From assembly GCA_963926355.1 (NCBI GenBank), contig CAWUWW010000001.1, positions 254,044 to 318,043 of the forward strand: a stretch of DNA of 64,000 bases, in the 5' to 3' direction. The notes beneath the pieces were generated by a model that did not search any database, was not told the DNA's origin, and was given only the letters and a program-made list of their open reading frames with translations. Below are positions 1 to 7,553 of this stretch, piece by piece (position 1 is the stretch's first letter; the number at the start of each line of letters is the position of its first letter). Origin of the DNA: SCGC-AAA076-P13 sp963926355 (GTDB lineage Bacteria > Pseudomonadota > Gammaproteobacteria > Magnimaribacterales > D2472). The position numbers and the translations under genes were made by a program.

Positions 1-4
1 AATT

Positions 5-1456
5 ATGAATAGTTTTTTAGCAATAGACCAAGGCACAACTAGCTCTAGAGCGATTATCTTTAATGAAGGATTTGAAGTTGTAACGGAATCCCAAAAAGAA
101 TATCAACTAAAATACCCGAGTGATGGTTGGGTTGAGGCTGATCCAGGCATTATTCTTAATACCGTTCAAGAAACTATCACTAATGTAATAAATAATTATG
201 ATGGAGTTATCTCATCTTGCGGCATAACAAACCAAAGAGAGACAACTATTGTTTGGTCAAAAAAAACTGGTAAATCAATATATCCAGCTATTATCTGGCA
301 GGATAGAAGAACAAATAAATTATGCGAAAATTTAAAAGCTCTTAATTATGAGGGCATGATTAAAGAAAAAACAGGATTAGTTTTAGATCCTTATTTCTCA
401 GCAACTAAAATTAAATGGATTCTTGATAACGTTCCGAACGCAAGAAAAGATGCAGAAGATGGAAATTTACTCTTTGGGACAGTTGACTCATTTCTTATAT
501 TTAACCTTTCTAAAGAAAAAAAACATGTTACAGATGTTACTAACGCATCGAGAACAATGCTTTTTAATATAAATACCATGAACTGGGATGATGATTTATT
601 AGAACTATTTGATATACCAAAATTAATGATGCCAGAGGTTAAATCCTGTGATTCAAATTTTGGAACTCTGGCAATAAGCAATAAAGAATTTCCAATTACT
701 GGAGTTATAGGCGATCAACAGGCTGCTTTGGTTGGTCAGGGGTGCTTTGAATCTGGCGATATGAAATCAACATACGGAACAGGCTGTTTCCTAATGGTTA
801 ATACTAAAGATAAAATAATAAAAACTAATGAAGGCCTTCTCACAACTATTGGTTATCAAATAAACAACGAGGTAGCCTATGCAATTGAGGGTAGTATTTA
901 CTCATGCGGAACTACAATTCAATGGCTTAGAGACAAAATGAAGTTTTTTGAATCTGCAAAGGAAAGTGAAGTATTTCTTAACCCAGAGGGCAGCTCTAAT
1001 AATATCCATTTCCTACCAGCTTTTAACGGGCTGGCTGCTCCTTATTGGAATTCAGATGTTCGTGCCGGTTTTTATGGAATAACTCAAAATTCTTCTATTG
1101 AAGACATGGTAACAGCTGCTTTTAAATCAATTTGCTATCAGACCAAAGACATTACCGATATCCTTCAAAGATATAATATTTCTATAAATAGCTTGTTAAT
1201 TGATGGTGGAATGACTTCAAATGAGACCTTCTGCCAAGTTCTCTCTGATGCACTGCAAAAGGAAGTTCTTAAGCCAGTTAATAAAGAATCTACTGCTCTA
1301 GGTGCTTGTATTGTTGCTCAAGTAGGATTTGGAGTGACTTTATCAGACATCACGGTTGAGCATGAAAAAAAGTTAATCCCTAATATGAAATTAAAAGATT
1401 CATATGATGAGGATTATTTATCATGGAAAAGCTATATTGAGAGCGCAATAGAGTAA
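5..1456 (+). CDS. glpK: Glycerol kinase
   Basis: FGGY-family kinase that phosphorylates glycerol to sn-glycerol 3-phosphate with ATP in the cytoplasm, feeding phospholipid synthesis or glycolysis. The N-terminal lobe opens with DQGTTSSRAI (residues 8-17). GVIGDQQAALVGQGC (about 233-247) holds the expected catalytic Asp, and the C-terminal ATP lobe has DGGMTSNETF (about 400). At 483 residues it is slightly shorter than the roughly 500 usual in the family and looks complete. The ATG lies four bases from the window edge, so its ribosome site and promoter cannot be judged. No glpF or glpD is visible in the window. A related sugar kinase of the same superfamily is possible, but the motif set and length fit GlpK well. 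Confidence 0.95.
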   Translation: MNSFLAIDQGTTSSRAIIFNEGFEVVTESQKEYQLKYPSDGWVEADPGIILNTVQETITNVINNYDGVISSCGITNQRETTIVWSKKTGKSIYPAIIWQDRRTNKLCENLKALNYEGMIKEKTGLVLDPYFSATKIKWILDNVPNARKDAEDGNLLFGTVDSFLIFNLSKEKKHVTDVTNASRTMLFNINTMNWDDDLLELFDIPKLMMPEVKSCDSNFGTLAISNKEFPITGVIGDQQAALVGQGCFESGDMKSTYGTGCFLMVNTKDKIIKTNEGLLTTIGYQINNEVAYAIEGSIYSCGTTIQWLRDKMKFFESAKESEVFLNPEGSSNNIHFLPAFNGLAAPYWNSDVRAGFYGITQNSSIEDMVTAAFKSICYQTKDITDILQRYNISINSLLIDGGMTSNETFCQVLSDALQKEVLKPVNKESTALGACIVAQVGFGVTLSDITVEHEKKLIPNMKLKDSYDEDYLSWKSYIESAIE

Positions 1457-1520
1457 TTAATATCTCCTAAGCAATTTTTTTTATATATAATGCGTGAGTT
1501 TATTTATCAAACATTTCAAA

Positions 1521-2696
1521 ATGTATACATACAAAATTTTCAATAACATCGCAGATGATGGCATTAATATATTAAAAGATAACAAACTTCAGGTTGATGA
1601 AATTAACCCAGACTCTCTTCTCATAAGAAGCCAGGTTCTTTCAGATGAGGATCTGAACAACTCATTAAAATGCATTGGTAGAGCTGGAGCAGGAACAAAT
1701 AATGTGCCAGTTCAAGATGCTACTAATAAAGGAATTGTTGTTTTTAACACCCCTGGAGCTAATGCAAATGCAGTAAAGGAGCTAGTTGTATGTGGGATGC
1801 TTTTATCATCAAGGGGAATTATTGAAGGCAATGCCTACTCTAAAACACTTTCAGGGCAAGAAAGCTCAGAAATGAACAAATCAATGGAGGCTCAAAAGAA
1901 ATTATTTAAGGGCAGTGAGTTAAAGGGTAAGACATTGGGTATTGTAGGCCTAGGTGCCATTGGCTCTCTCCTAGCTCAAACAGCTGAGGTAATGGGAATG
2001 AAGATAATAGGCTATGATCCTCATATATCTGTAGATGCTGCTTGGAGATTACCTCAAGAGGTTGAAAAAGCAGAATCTTTAGAGTTTTTACTAGCTAACT
2101 CAGATTACATTTCACTTCATGTACCCCTTATAGAGGCAACTAAGGACTTAATATCTAAAGATACTCTAAAGCATTTTAAAGCTGGCGCTAAACTTATCAA
2201 TCTCTCAAGAGGCGGTATTGTAAATAACTTGGATATTATCGATGCATTGAATTCTAAGCAAATTAGTACTTTTGTTACTGACTTCCCAACCCCGGAATTA
2301 GTCAACCGATCTTCTGAATTTAGTGATGTTATTTTACTTCCTCATTTAGGAGCAAGTACCAAAGAAGCTGAGGTGAATTGCGCGGTGATGGCTGCCAATC
2401 AAATCACAAATTTTTTAAAGAATGGCGTGATAATAAACTCAGTCAATTTCCCATCAATTAAGCTTGGACGAGCAACTGAAAATAGGCTTGTTATTATCAA
2501 TAAGAATGAGCCTGGAATGATAGGAAGAATAGCTGATCAGATAGCTGCTTCAAATCTAAATATCACAGATATGACTAATAAAAGTAGAGACTCTATTGCT
2601 ATCAATTTAATAGACCTAGAGGACAAGCCATCGGAGCAGCTGATTAATGATATTCGTAATATTGATCATGTTTTAAGCGTTAGACTTTGTAACTAA
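1521..2696 (+). CDS. serA: D-3-phosphoglycerate dehydrogenase (SerA-like, with ACT domain)
   Basis: NAD-dependent 2-hydroxyacid dehydrogenase, most likely oxidising 3-phosphoglycerate to 3-phosphohydroxypyruvate, the first step of serine synthesis. The Rossmann motif GLGAIGSLLAQTAEVMG lies near residue 143. The catalytic Arg sits in NLSRGGIVN and the catalytic His in LLPHLGAST. A C-terminal ACT domain (NEPGMIGRIADQIAASNLNI) suggests allosteric control by serine. I chose the ATG at 1521, giving 391 residues; a GTG at 1494 in frame adds nine residues (MSLFIKHFK) that do not look conserved. It follows glpK with a 64-base gap. Other 2-hydroxyacid dehydrogenases share the fold, but the ACT domain favours SerA. 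Confidence 0.9.
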   Translation: MYTYKIFNNIADDGINILKDNKLQVDEINPDSLLIRSQVLSDEDLNNSLKCIGRAGAGTNNVPVQDATNKGIVVFNTPGANANAVKELVVCGMLLSSRGIIEGNAYSKTLSGQESSEMNKSMEAQKKLFKGSELKGKTLGIVGLGAIGSLLAQTAEVMGMKIIGYDPHISVDAAWRLPQEVEKAESLEFLLANSDYISLHVPLIEATKDLISKDTLKHFKAGAKLINLSRGGIVNNLDIIDALNSKQISTFVTDFPTPELVNRSSEFSDVILLPHLGASTKEAEVNCAVMAANQITNFLKNGVIINSVNFPSIKLGRATENRLVIINKNEPGMIGRIADQIAASNLNITDMTNKSRDSIAINLIDLEDKPSEQLINDIRNIDHVLSVRLCN

Positions 2697-3000
2697 ATAG
2701 CCGATCTAAACCACTGAAAAATCGTTATTATTAAATGAACTTATGTTTAGTTTAAGTAATTGCCATACTAAAATAAAAATAAACTTGTCAACAGATATTA
2801 TTTATTACATCCAAGTTGCTGTCATTTTTTGGTCTTTAGTATCAAATTTATGTTTAAATTTAGTTAAAATATTGATTTACGGTACTTTTATTTATAACTG
2901 TATAAATTTTGATCAAGTTTTAAGAACCCTTTATTTATATGTGTTTGTTGTGTTATAAATAAAGTTATCCATAACTTTATCCACAGTTTTTGTGGATAAG
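2697..3000. other. AT-rich spacer with three DnaA boxes; candidate replication origin
   Basis: This 300-base gap has no convincing gene. Its right end carries TTATCCATA (2965-2973), TTATCCACA (2977-2985) and the inverted copy TGTGGATAA (2991-2999). The last two match the DnaA-box consensus exactly. To the left lies very AT-rich DNA with TTGATCAAGTTTTAAGAA (2909-2926), the kind of sequence that could act as an unwinding element. Three boxes within 35 bases beside an AT-rich stretch is typical of oriC or of a DnaA-controlled promoter. The ung start codon lies only 15 bases downstream, so DnaA control of ung is the main alternative. Confidence 0.5.
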
Positions 3001-3014
3001 ATTTGGAGCATATT

Positions 3015-3692
3015 ATGAGCAATACAGATAACAATATAGACATACCCAATGACTGGCTAATAGAGCTAAAAAAATCTATTAGCACGCCTGATTTACTCAA
3101 ACCACTTGAGTTCATAAAGCAAAAAAGAATTGATGATATTTGTATATTCCCATCTGATTTTAATATATTCAATGCATTTAAAATGTGCTCATTTAAAAAT
3201 ACAAAAGTAGTTGTGTTTGGTCAAGATCCTTACCATCAAGAGGGTTTTGCAAATGGACTTGCTTTCTCAGTAAATATTGGCAATAAAATTCCCGCATCAC
3301 TTAGAAATATTTACACAGAAATAGAGACTGATCTTGGTAGTTTAGATTGCTCATCTGGTGATTTGGAAGGGTGGGCTCGTCAGGGTGTTTTGCTTCTTAA
3401 TTCAGCTCTTTCAGTTGAGCAATCAAAGCCAGGATCTCATGCAGATATCGGCTGGGATAAATTAATAAATTCTGTAATAAATTCCATTAATCTTAAGGGA
3501 GGTGTGGTTTTTTTATTATGGGGAGCTCACGCAATTTCTAAAAGAAATTTAATAGATGAAAGAATCAATCACGTGCTAACTGCACCTCACCCATCTCCAT
3601 TATCCGCATATAGAGGTTTTTTTGGTTGCAAGCATTTTTCAAAAACAAATGAATTATTAGCTAATAAAAAATTAGCCCCTATAACTTGGTAA
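3015..3692 (+). CDS. ung: Uracil-DNA glycosylase, family 1
   Basis: Removes uracil from DNA, starting base excision repair. The water-activating loop GQDPYHQEGFANGLAFS (about residues 64-80) and the C-terminal leucine-loop motif HPSPLSAYRGFFG with its catalytic His are both intact. Length (225 residues) is normal. The ATG at 3015 is preceded by a good ribosome site (TTTGGAG); a TTG four codons upstream is in frame but would sit on that site. The gene follows three DnaA boxes directly and is convergent with ygfZ, leaving only four bases between stop codons. Confidence 0.97.
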   Translation: MSNTDNNIDIPNDWLIELKKSISTPDLLKPLEFIKQKRIDDICIFPSDFNIFNAFKMCSFKNTKVVVFGQDPYHQEGFANGLAFSVNIGNKIPASLRNIYTEIETDLGSLDCSSGDLEGWARQGVLLLNSALSVEQSKPGSHADIGWDKLINSVINSINLKGGVVFLLWGAHAISKRNLIDERINHVLTAPHPSPLSAYRGFFGCKHFSKTNELLANKKLAPITW

Positions 3693-3696
3693 TTAC

Positions 3697-4353
3697 CTAT
3701 AAAATTAATTTTACTAAAGGGTTGTTTTTAATTAGTTCCAAATCATCTCTATTTACTGAGCAATTAAAAATTTTATAGCCCTTGTAACATATTTTATTTG
3801 AGATTAACTTTACTCTAAAATCAATTTCATAACTCTCTTCAGATATTAAAGTAGAAAATTTTCTTCTATCAATGCCCAGGTATTTCATTCTTGCTACGAT
3901 TTCTTGACCTCTGTAGCACCCCTTGTCAAAAGAAACCCTCAGATGGTCATAAAATATTTCTAATGGCCTGTATTTTCCAATATCACCAACAGATAGGTTG
4001 TAATTTTTTAAAATTGCATTGGCTGCATTCCAATCAACCACCCTTATAAGATTATCAAGACTTTCTTTTGTTTCAGTAACCTTAGCTGAAAGACCAAAGT
4101 AGTTATTTTTTACAAACAAAAGGTCTTTATTATCCAATTTTAATACACTAACTTTTACATGTTCATTACTTTCTTTAAAGGTCACACCAAAAAATTTTGC
4201 ATAAGGGGATAATTCATTTATAAATATACTGCACAGATCATTATCAATAATAGCCTTAAAGTTAAAACCTTCTTTTGCCAATAAGAAGCCTGCCATGACA
4301 AGTCCTTTTTGATTGCATATTGAAGAAAGCTGCATAACGTTAGTAGACAGCAA
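3697..4353 (-). CDS. ygfZ: Folate-binding protein YgfZ / iron-sulfur cluster repair factor (start uncertain)
   Basis: YgfZ-type (GcvT-like fold) protein that supports folate-dependent repair or maturation of certain iron-sulfur enzymes such as MiaB. The signature motif with its conserved Cys is clear as KGCYRGQEIVARMKYLG. The listed end is the first usable TTG, giving 218 residues, but the family's N-terminal sequence continues in frame upstream to about 4515: the conserved element FLQGQVTSDIDLL straddles 4353. No ATG, GTG or TTG exists in that extension, only ATT and ATA codons, so the real start is either non-standard or lost. It is divergent from sdhE, a common neighbour of ygfZ in gammaproteobacteria. 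At 218 to about 270 residues it is shorter than the roughly 326 of E. coli. Confidence 0.85.
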   Translation of the reverse strand: MLSTNVMQLSSICNQKGLVMAGFLLAKEGFNFKAIIDNDLCSIFINELSPYAKFFGVTFKESNEHVKVSVLKLDNKDLLFVKNNYFGLSAKVTETKESLDNLIRVVDWNAANAILKNYNLSVGDIGKYRPLEIFYDHLRVSFDKGCYRGQEIVARMKYLGIDRRKFSTLISEESYEIDFRVKLISNKICYKGYKIFNCSVNRDDLELIKNNPLVKLIL

Positions 4354-4522
4354 GTCAATATCTGACGTAACCTGCCCCTGAAGAAACTTCTTAACTTGAT
4401 CAAAATCACCTTCAATATTTATTACTTTTAATGTATCTAAATAAAGAGAGCCAAATGATATTAATTTATTTTGTATGTCTATTTTCTTGTAAAATAAGTA
4501 ACCAATTAAATTATTCTAACCA

Positions 4523-4780
4523 ATGAATCAAGAAATAAACAGAATACACTGGAAATGCAGAAGAGGAATGCGAGAAATCGACTTACTTTTAAGAGAGTTT
4601 GCCAAGGGTGAATTGCTAGTTATGGAGAAAGAAGGTATTGATATTTTTGATAATATTCTGGATTATGATGATCAGAAGCTATTTGATTATATCTTTAAAG
4701 GAGAGTCTCTTGAAAACAATTCCCATGAAATCTTTATAGATAAATATCTTAAGAAATTCACAACACTTGGAAACTTTTAA
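4523..4780 (+). CDS. sdhE: FAD assembly factor SdhE (YgfY)
   Basis: Small cytoplasmic protein that promotes covalent FAD attachment to succinate dehydrogenase and fumarate reductase. The family signature WKCRRGMREIDLLLREF (about residues 10-26) contains the conserved Arg-Gly pair used in flavinylation. The length of 85 residues is typical. It is divergent from ygfZ, with almost no space between their 5' ends. A candidate sigma-E promoter for rpoE overlaps its last codons. Confidence 0.93.
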   Translation: MNQEINRIHWKCRRGMREIDLLLREFAKGELLVMEKEGIDIFDNILDYDDQKLFDYIFKGESLENNSHEIFIDKYLKKFTTLGNF

Positions 4781-4797
4781 TAATTTATGCTGTCTCA
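4769..4797 (+). promoter_or_regulatory. Candidate sigma-E promoter upstream of rpoE
   Basis: GGAAACTT (4769-4776) and TCTCA (4793-4797) are separated by 16 bases. This resembles the extracytoplasmic sigma-E consensus (GGAACTT, 16 bases, TCTGA). Transcription would start near 4803, about 16 bases before the rpoE start codon, which fits positive autoregulation known for rpoE operons. It overlaps the end of sdhE. Confidence 0.45.
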
Positions 4798-4818
4798 TCA
4801 AGTAAGGAAGAAATTTTA

Positions 4819-5394
4819 ATGAAAAAAAATAACCCTGAAGATGATTCTTTGTTAATACATAGAGCTCAAAAGGGAGACATAGGAGCCTTTAATTTTTTAA
4901 TGACCAAGTATTACCCAAGAGTTTATGCATCTTTATTTTCTTTTACTAAATCAAAAGAAGACTCAGAAGATTTAACGCAACAAACCTTTGTAAAGGTTTG
5001 GAAAAAAATTACCTCCTTCAGGGGTGATAGTGCTTTTTTTACATGGGTTTACAGAATTGCCATTAATCTTGCAAAGAACCATGTGGTTAGCTCTGGTTAT
5101 AAAAAAGAAAAAGTAAATATATCTTCTGATGCCATTGAGATGGATTTTGCATCACATGCAAATCCTGAAACAGACCTTATGCATAGTCAATCATTGGATA
5201 AAGTTAGATCTTTTATAAATAGATTACCTGAAACACTAAGAACTGCATTTACTCTAAGAGAGAATGATGGAATGAGCTACGAAGAGATTTCTTTAATAAC
5301 AAATACACCAATAGGAACAGTAAGGTCTAGAATTTTTAGGGCACGAGAAGGAGTACTTGAGTTTATTTCACAGGAATCTACAAATGAAAAATAA
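4819..5394 (+). CDS. rpoE: RNA polymerase sigma factor RpoE (ECF family)
   Basis: ECF sigma factor directing the envelope-stress response. Region 2 includes DLTQQTFVKVWKKITSFRG (about 53-71) and TWVYRIAINLAKNH. Region 4 is a helix-turn-helix with MSYEEISLITNTPIGTVRSR (about 152-171). Length (191 residues) matches RpoE/AlgU. Its 3' end overlaps rseA by 11 bases, and a degP-type protease follows, the classical arrangement in gammaproteobacteria. A TAAGGAAG ribosome site precedes the ATG. Confidence 0.95.
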   Translation: MKKNNPEDDSLLIHRAQKGDIGAFNFLMTKYYPRVYASLFSFTKSKEDSEDLTQQTFVKVWKKITSFRGDSAFFTWVYRIAINLAKNHVVSSGYKKEKVNISSDAIEMDFASHANPETDLMHSQSLDKVRSFINRLPETLRTAFTLRENDGMSYEEISLITNTPIGTVRSRIFRAREGVLEFISQESTNEK

Positions 5395-6073
5395 TGATAT
5401 TAATGAAAAATTGTCAGCACTTTATGATGGAGAACTGGATGAATCAGAGATTGATTCAGTTCTGGACGCCTTATCTTTAGATCATAATCTTCAAAGAAAC
5501 TTATCGCACTATGGTTTGATGAGCTCGGCTTTAAAAAGAAATGAAGGAAGTATCCATTCAATAAAACTTGCAAGTAGGTTTGGTTCTAATTTCTGGTTTT
5601 CAAATGGAATTACAGCAGCTGCATCAATTTTACTAACGCTTGTTTTTATAAATATTGATGCCATTAATTTTTCTAGACTAGGGCCAGATTCTTCAGCTAC
5701 TAATAAACTAAACTTGGCTATAAATAGCAAGGAAGCCAGGGATATTATAAATCTTTCAGAAGAAAATCTTGTAGACCATGTTCTTAATGTTATAAATAAT
5801 CCAGAATTTATGAATAGTAAAAACTCAAACATTGATCTGCGAAATGTTGGTTTTAATACCAACAGCCAATCCACTCGACAATACACCAAGGGTGATGAAA
5901 ATTTTACACTAAGGGTTGAAAAAAAGAATCTAGGTATTAAGAAGGTTAGATATTGGAAGCATGGGAATAAAATGATTTATTTAGTTCCCTTGGCAGACGG
6001 AAGGGTATTAACTTTATACGGCAATCTTAACTCAGAATCTGCAATAGAAGTCGCTCAAGTGATCAACAAATAA
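5384..6073 (+). CDS. rseA: Anti-sigma-E factor RseA/MucA-like
   Basis: Membrane-anchored anti-sigma factor expected to hold RpoE inactive until it is cleaved during envelope stress. The N-terminal cytoplasmic part (EKLSALYDGELDESEIDSVL, near residue 7) matches the RseA domain. One transmembrane helix follows near residue 75-95 (ITAAASILLTLVFINI). The periplasmic tail of about 130 residues ends in a beta-rich segment (VRYWKHGNKMIYLVP) that may take part in sensing. The ATG at 5384 is preferred; an in-frame TTG at 5357 would overlap rpoE further. No separate rseB follows, which is unusual. Confidence 0.85.
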   Translation: MKNNDINEKLSALYDGELDESEIDSVLDALSLDHNLQRNLSHYGLMSSALKRNEGSIHSIKLASRFGSNFWFSNGITAAASILLTLVFINIDAINFSRLGPDSSATNKLNLAINSKEARDIINLSEENLVDHVLNVINNPEFMNSKNSNIDLRNVGFNTNSQSTRQYTKGDENFTLRVEKKNLGIKKVRYWKHGNKMIYLVPLADGRVLTLYGNLNSESAIEVAQVINK

Positions 6074-6087
6074 CTATTAAAAACATT

Positions 6088-7491
6088 ATGACATCCAAAA
6101 ATATACAAATTAAATTAGCCTTATTCATAGCATTATTTTCTATTAACCCATTGCTATCAGAGCTACCAGAAAATATATCTGATCTAGTTGAAAGCTCAGC
6201 TCCTGCGGTTGTTAATATAACTTCAAAAAAAGAAGTTGCCCAAAGACAGTCAAATAACTATGGGGGTATTCCAGATGAAATGTTGGAGAGATTTGGCATA
6301 CCAAGACAATACAGAGAAGCTCCTCAAGCGAAGAGAGAGGCTGTGTCTTATGGATCAGGTTTCATACTTAAGGATAATTATATTTTAACAAATTACCATG
6401 TGGTAGAAGATGCAACAGAGGTTATTGTTTCACTTTCTGATAGAAGAGAGTATCTTGCAGAGATTGTTGGAGTTGACCCTCTTTCTGATTTAGCAGTTCT
6501 TAAAATTTCTGGAGTTGATCTTCCTATAGTAAAAATTGGAGACAGTGACAAATTAAAAGTTGGTGACTGGGTTGTGGCCATAGGGTCACCTTTTAGCTTT
6601 GATTTTTCTGTTACCGCTGGAATTGTTAGCGCCAAAGGAAGAAGTATTCAAAATAACAATACAGGAAACTATGTTCCATTCTTACAAACTGATGTTGCCA
6701 TCAATCCTGGAAATTCAGGGGGTCCTTTATTTGATTTAGATGGGAATGTAGTAGGTATTAATTCTCAGATATATTCCCGAAGTGGAGGTTATCAAGGATT
6801 AGCATTTGCTATCCCAATTAATGTTGCAGTAGATGTAGCAGATCAAATTATTGATACAGGAGAGGTTTCAAGAGGCTATCTTGGAGTAAGAATGAGTGAA
6901 GTGGATAGTGACTTAGCCGATGCTCTCGGAATGAAAAAACCTTATGGCGCTCTTATTAATGATGTTGAGGAGGGGGAATCAGCAGACCTTGCGGGACTTA
7001 TACCGGGCGATGTAATAATAGAGTTTGATAAAAAAGAAATTAAATTTAGCGCAGACTTGCCACATGTGGTTGGGCAAATGAGACCAGAAACTAAAGCTTA
7101 TGCAAAAGTAATAAGAGATGGAGATGAAATCCAATTAAAATTTATTCTCGGCGAGCTTCCAGTAAATAAAGAATCATTTATTCCTGCTAAATCTCTAAAC
7201 TCATCAGATCCTATCGGTCTTAAAGTTGCTGAGATTGATAGAGACAACCCAGCTATGTCAAAACTTCCAGATGGTGTGATTGTATCGAGAATCAATCCAG
7301 GATCTCCGGCAGCTGGAAAGGTGGCACGAGGTGACGTTATCACAACAATTCAGCACAAAGGGAAAAAATACAAGGTTATTGATATTGATTCTTTTGATAA
7401 TGCTTTAGGTGAGTTTTCTTCAGGAAATAAAGTAGCTTTTCATATTATTAGAAATGGCTCAAGGTTGATAAGGTCTATAACTATTAATTAG
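6088..7491 (+). CDS. degP: Periplasmic serine endoprotease of the DegP/HtrA (MucD) family
   Basis: Degrades or refolds misfolded envelope proteins. An N-terminal signal peptide (about residues 1-25) targets it to the periplasm. The catalytic triad is visible: His in NYHVVEDA, Asp in DPLSDLAVLKI and Ser in NPGNSGGPLFDLDG. Two PDZ domains follow (YLGVRMSEVDSDLADALG and the segment after SDPIGLKVAEI). At 467 residues it matches DegQ/MucD length. Its place after rpoE-rseA supports a MucD role in envelope stress. DegP, DegQ and MucD cannot be told apart firmly by reading. Confidence 0.93.
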   Translation: MTSKNIQIKLALFIALFSINPLLSELPENISDLVESSAPAVVNITSKKEVAQRQSNNYGGIPDEMLERFGIPRQYREAPQAKREAVSYGSGFILKDNYILTNYHVVEDATEVIVSLSDRREYLAEIVGVDPLSDLAVLKISGVDLPIVKIGDSDKLKVGDWVVAIGSPFSFDFSVTAGIVSAKGRSIQNNNTGNYVPFLQTDVAINPGNSGGPLFDLDGNVVGINSQIYSRSGGYQGLAFAIPINVAVDVADQIIDTGEVSRGYLGVRMSEVDSDLADALGMKKPYGALINDVEEGESADLAGLIPGDVIIEFDKKEIKFSADLPHVVGQMRPETKAYAKVIRDGDEIQLKFILGELPVNKESFIPAKSLNSSDPIGLKVAEIDRDNPAMSKLPDGVIVSRINPGSPAAGKVARGDVITTIQHKGKKYKVIDIDSFDNALGEFSSGNKVAFHIIRNGSRLIRSITIN

Positions 7492-7553
7492 TTTTTAAAA
7501 AGACTTTATTTGCTCCTTTATTGGCCTCTTTGCCTGTAAAATATCTCCACTTT

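Noticed and set aside
2743..2958. 71-codon frame in the spacer before ung
   Set aside because: Composition is that of random AT-rich DNA, no ribosome site, no recognisable protein pattern, and it runs into the DnaA-box region.
4218..4415. 65-codon minus-strand frame overlapping the 5' part of ygfZ
   Set aside because: It is the wrong frame; the YgfZ motif is encoded in the other frame across the same bases.
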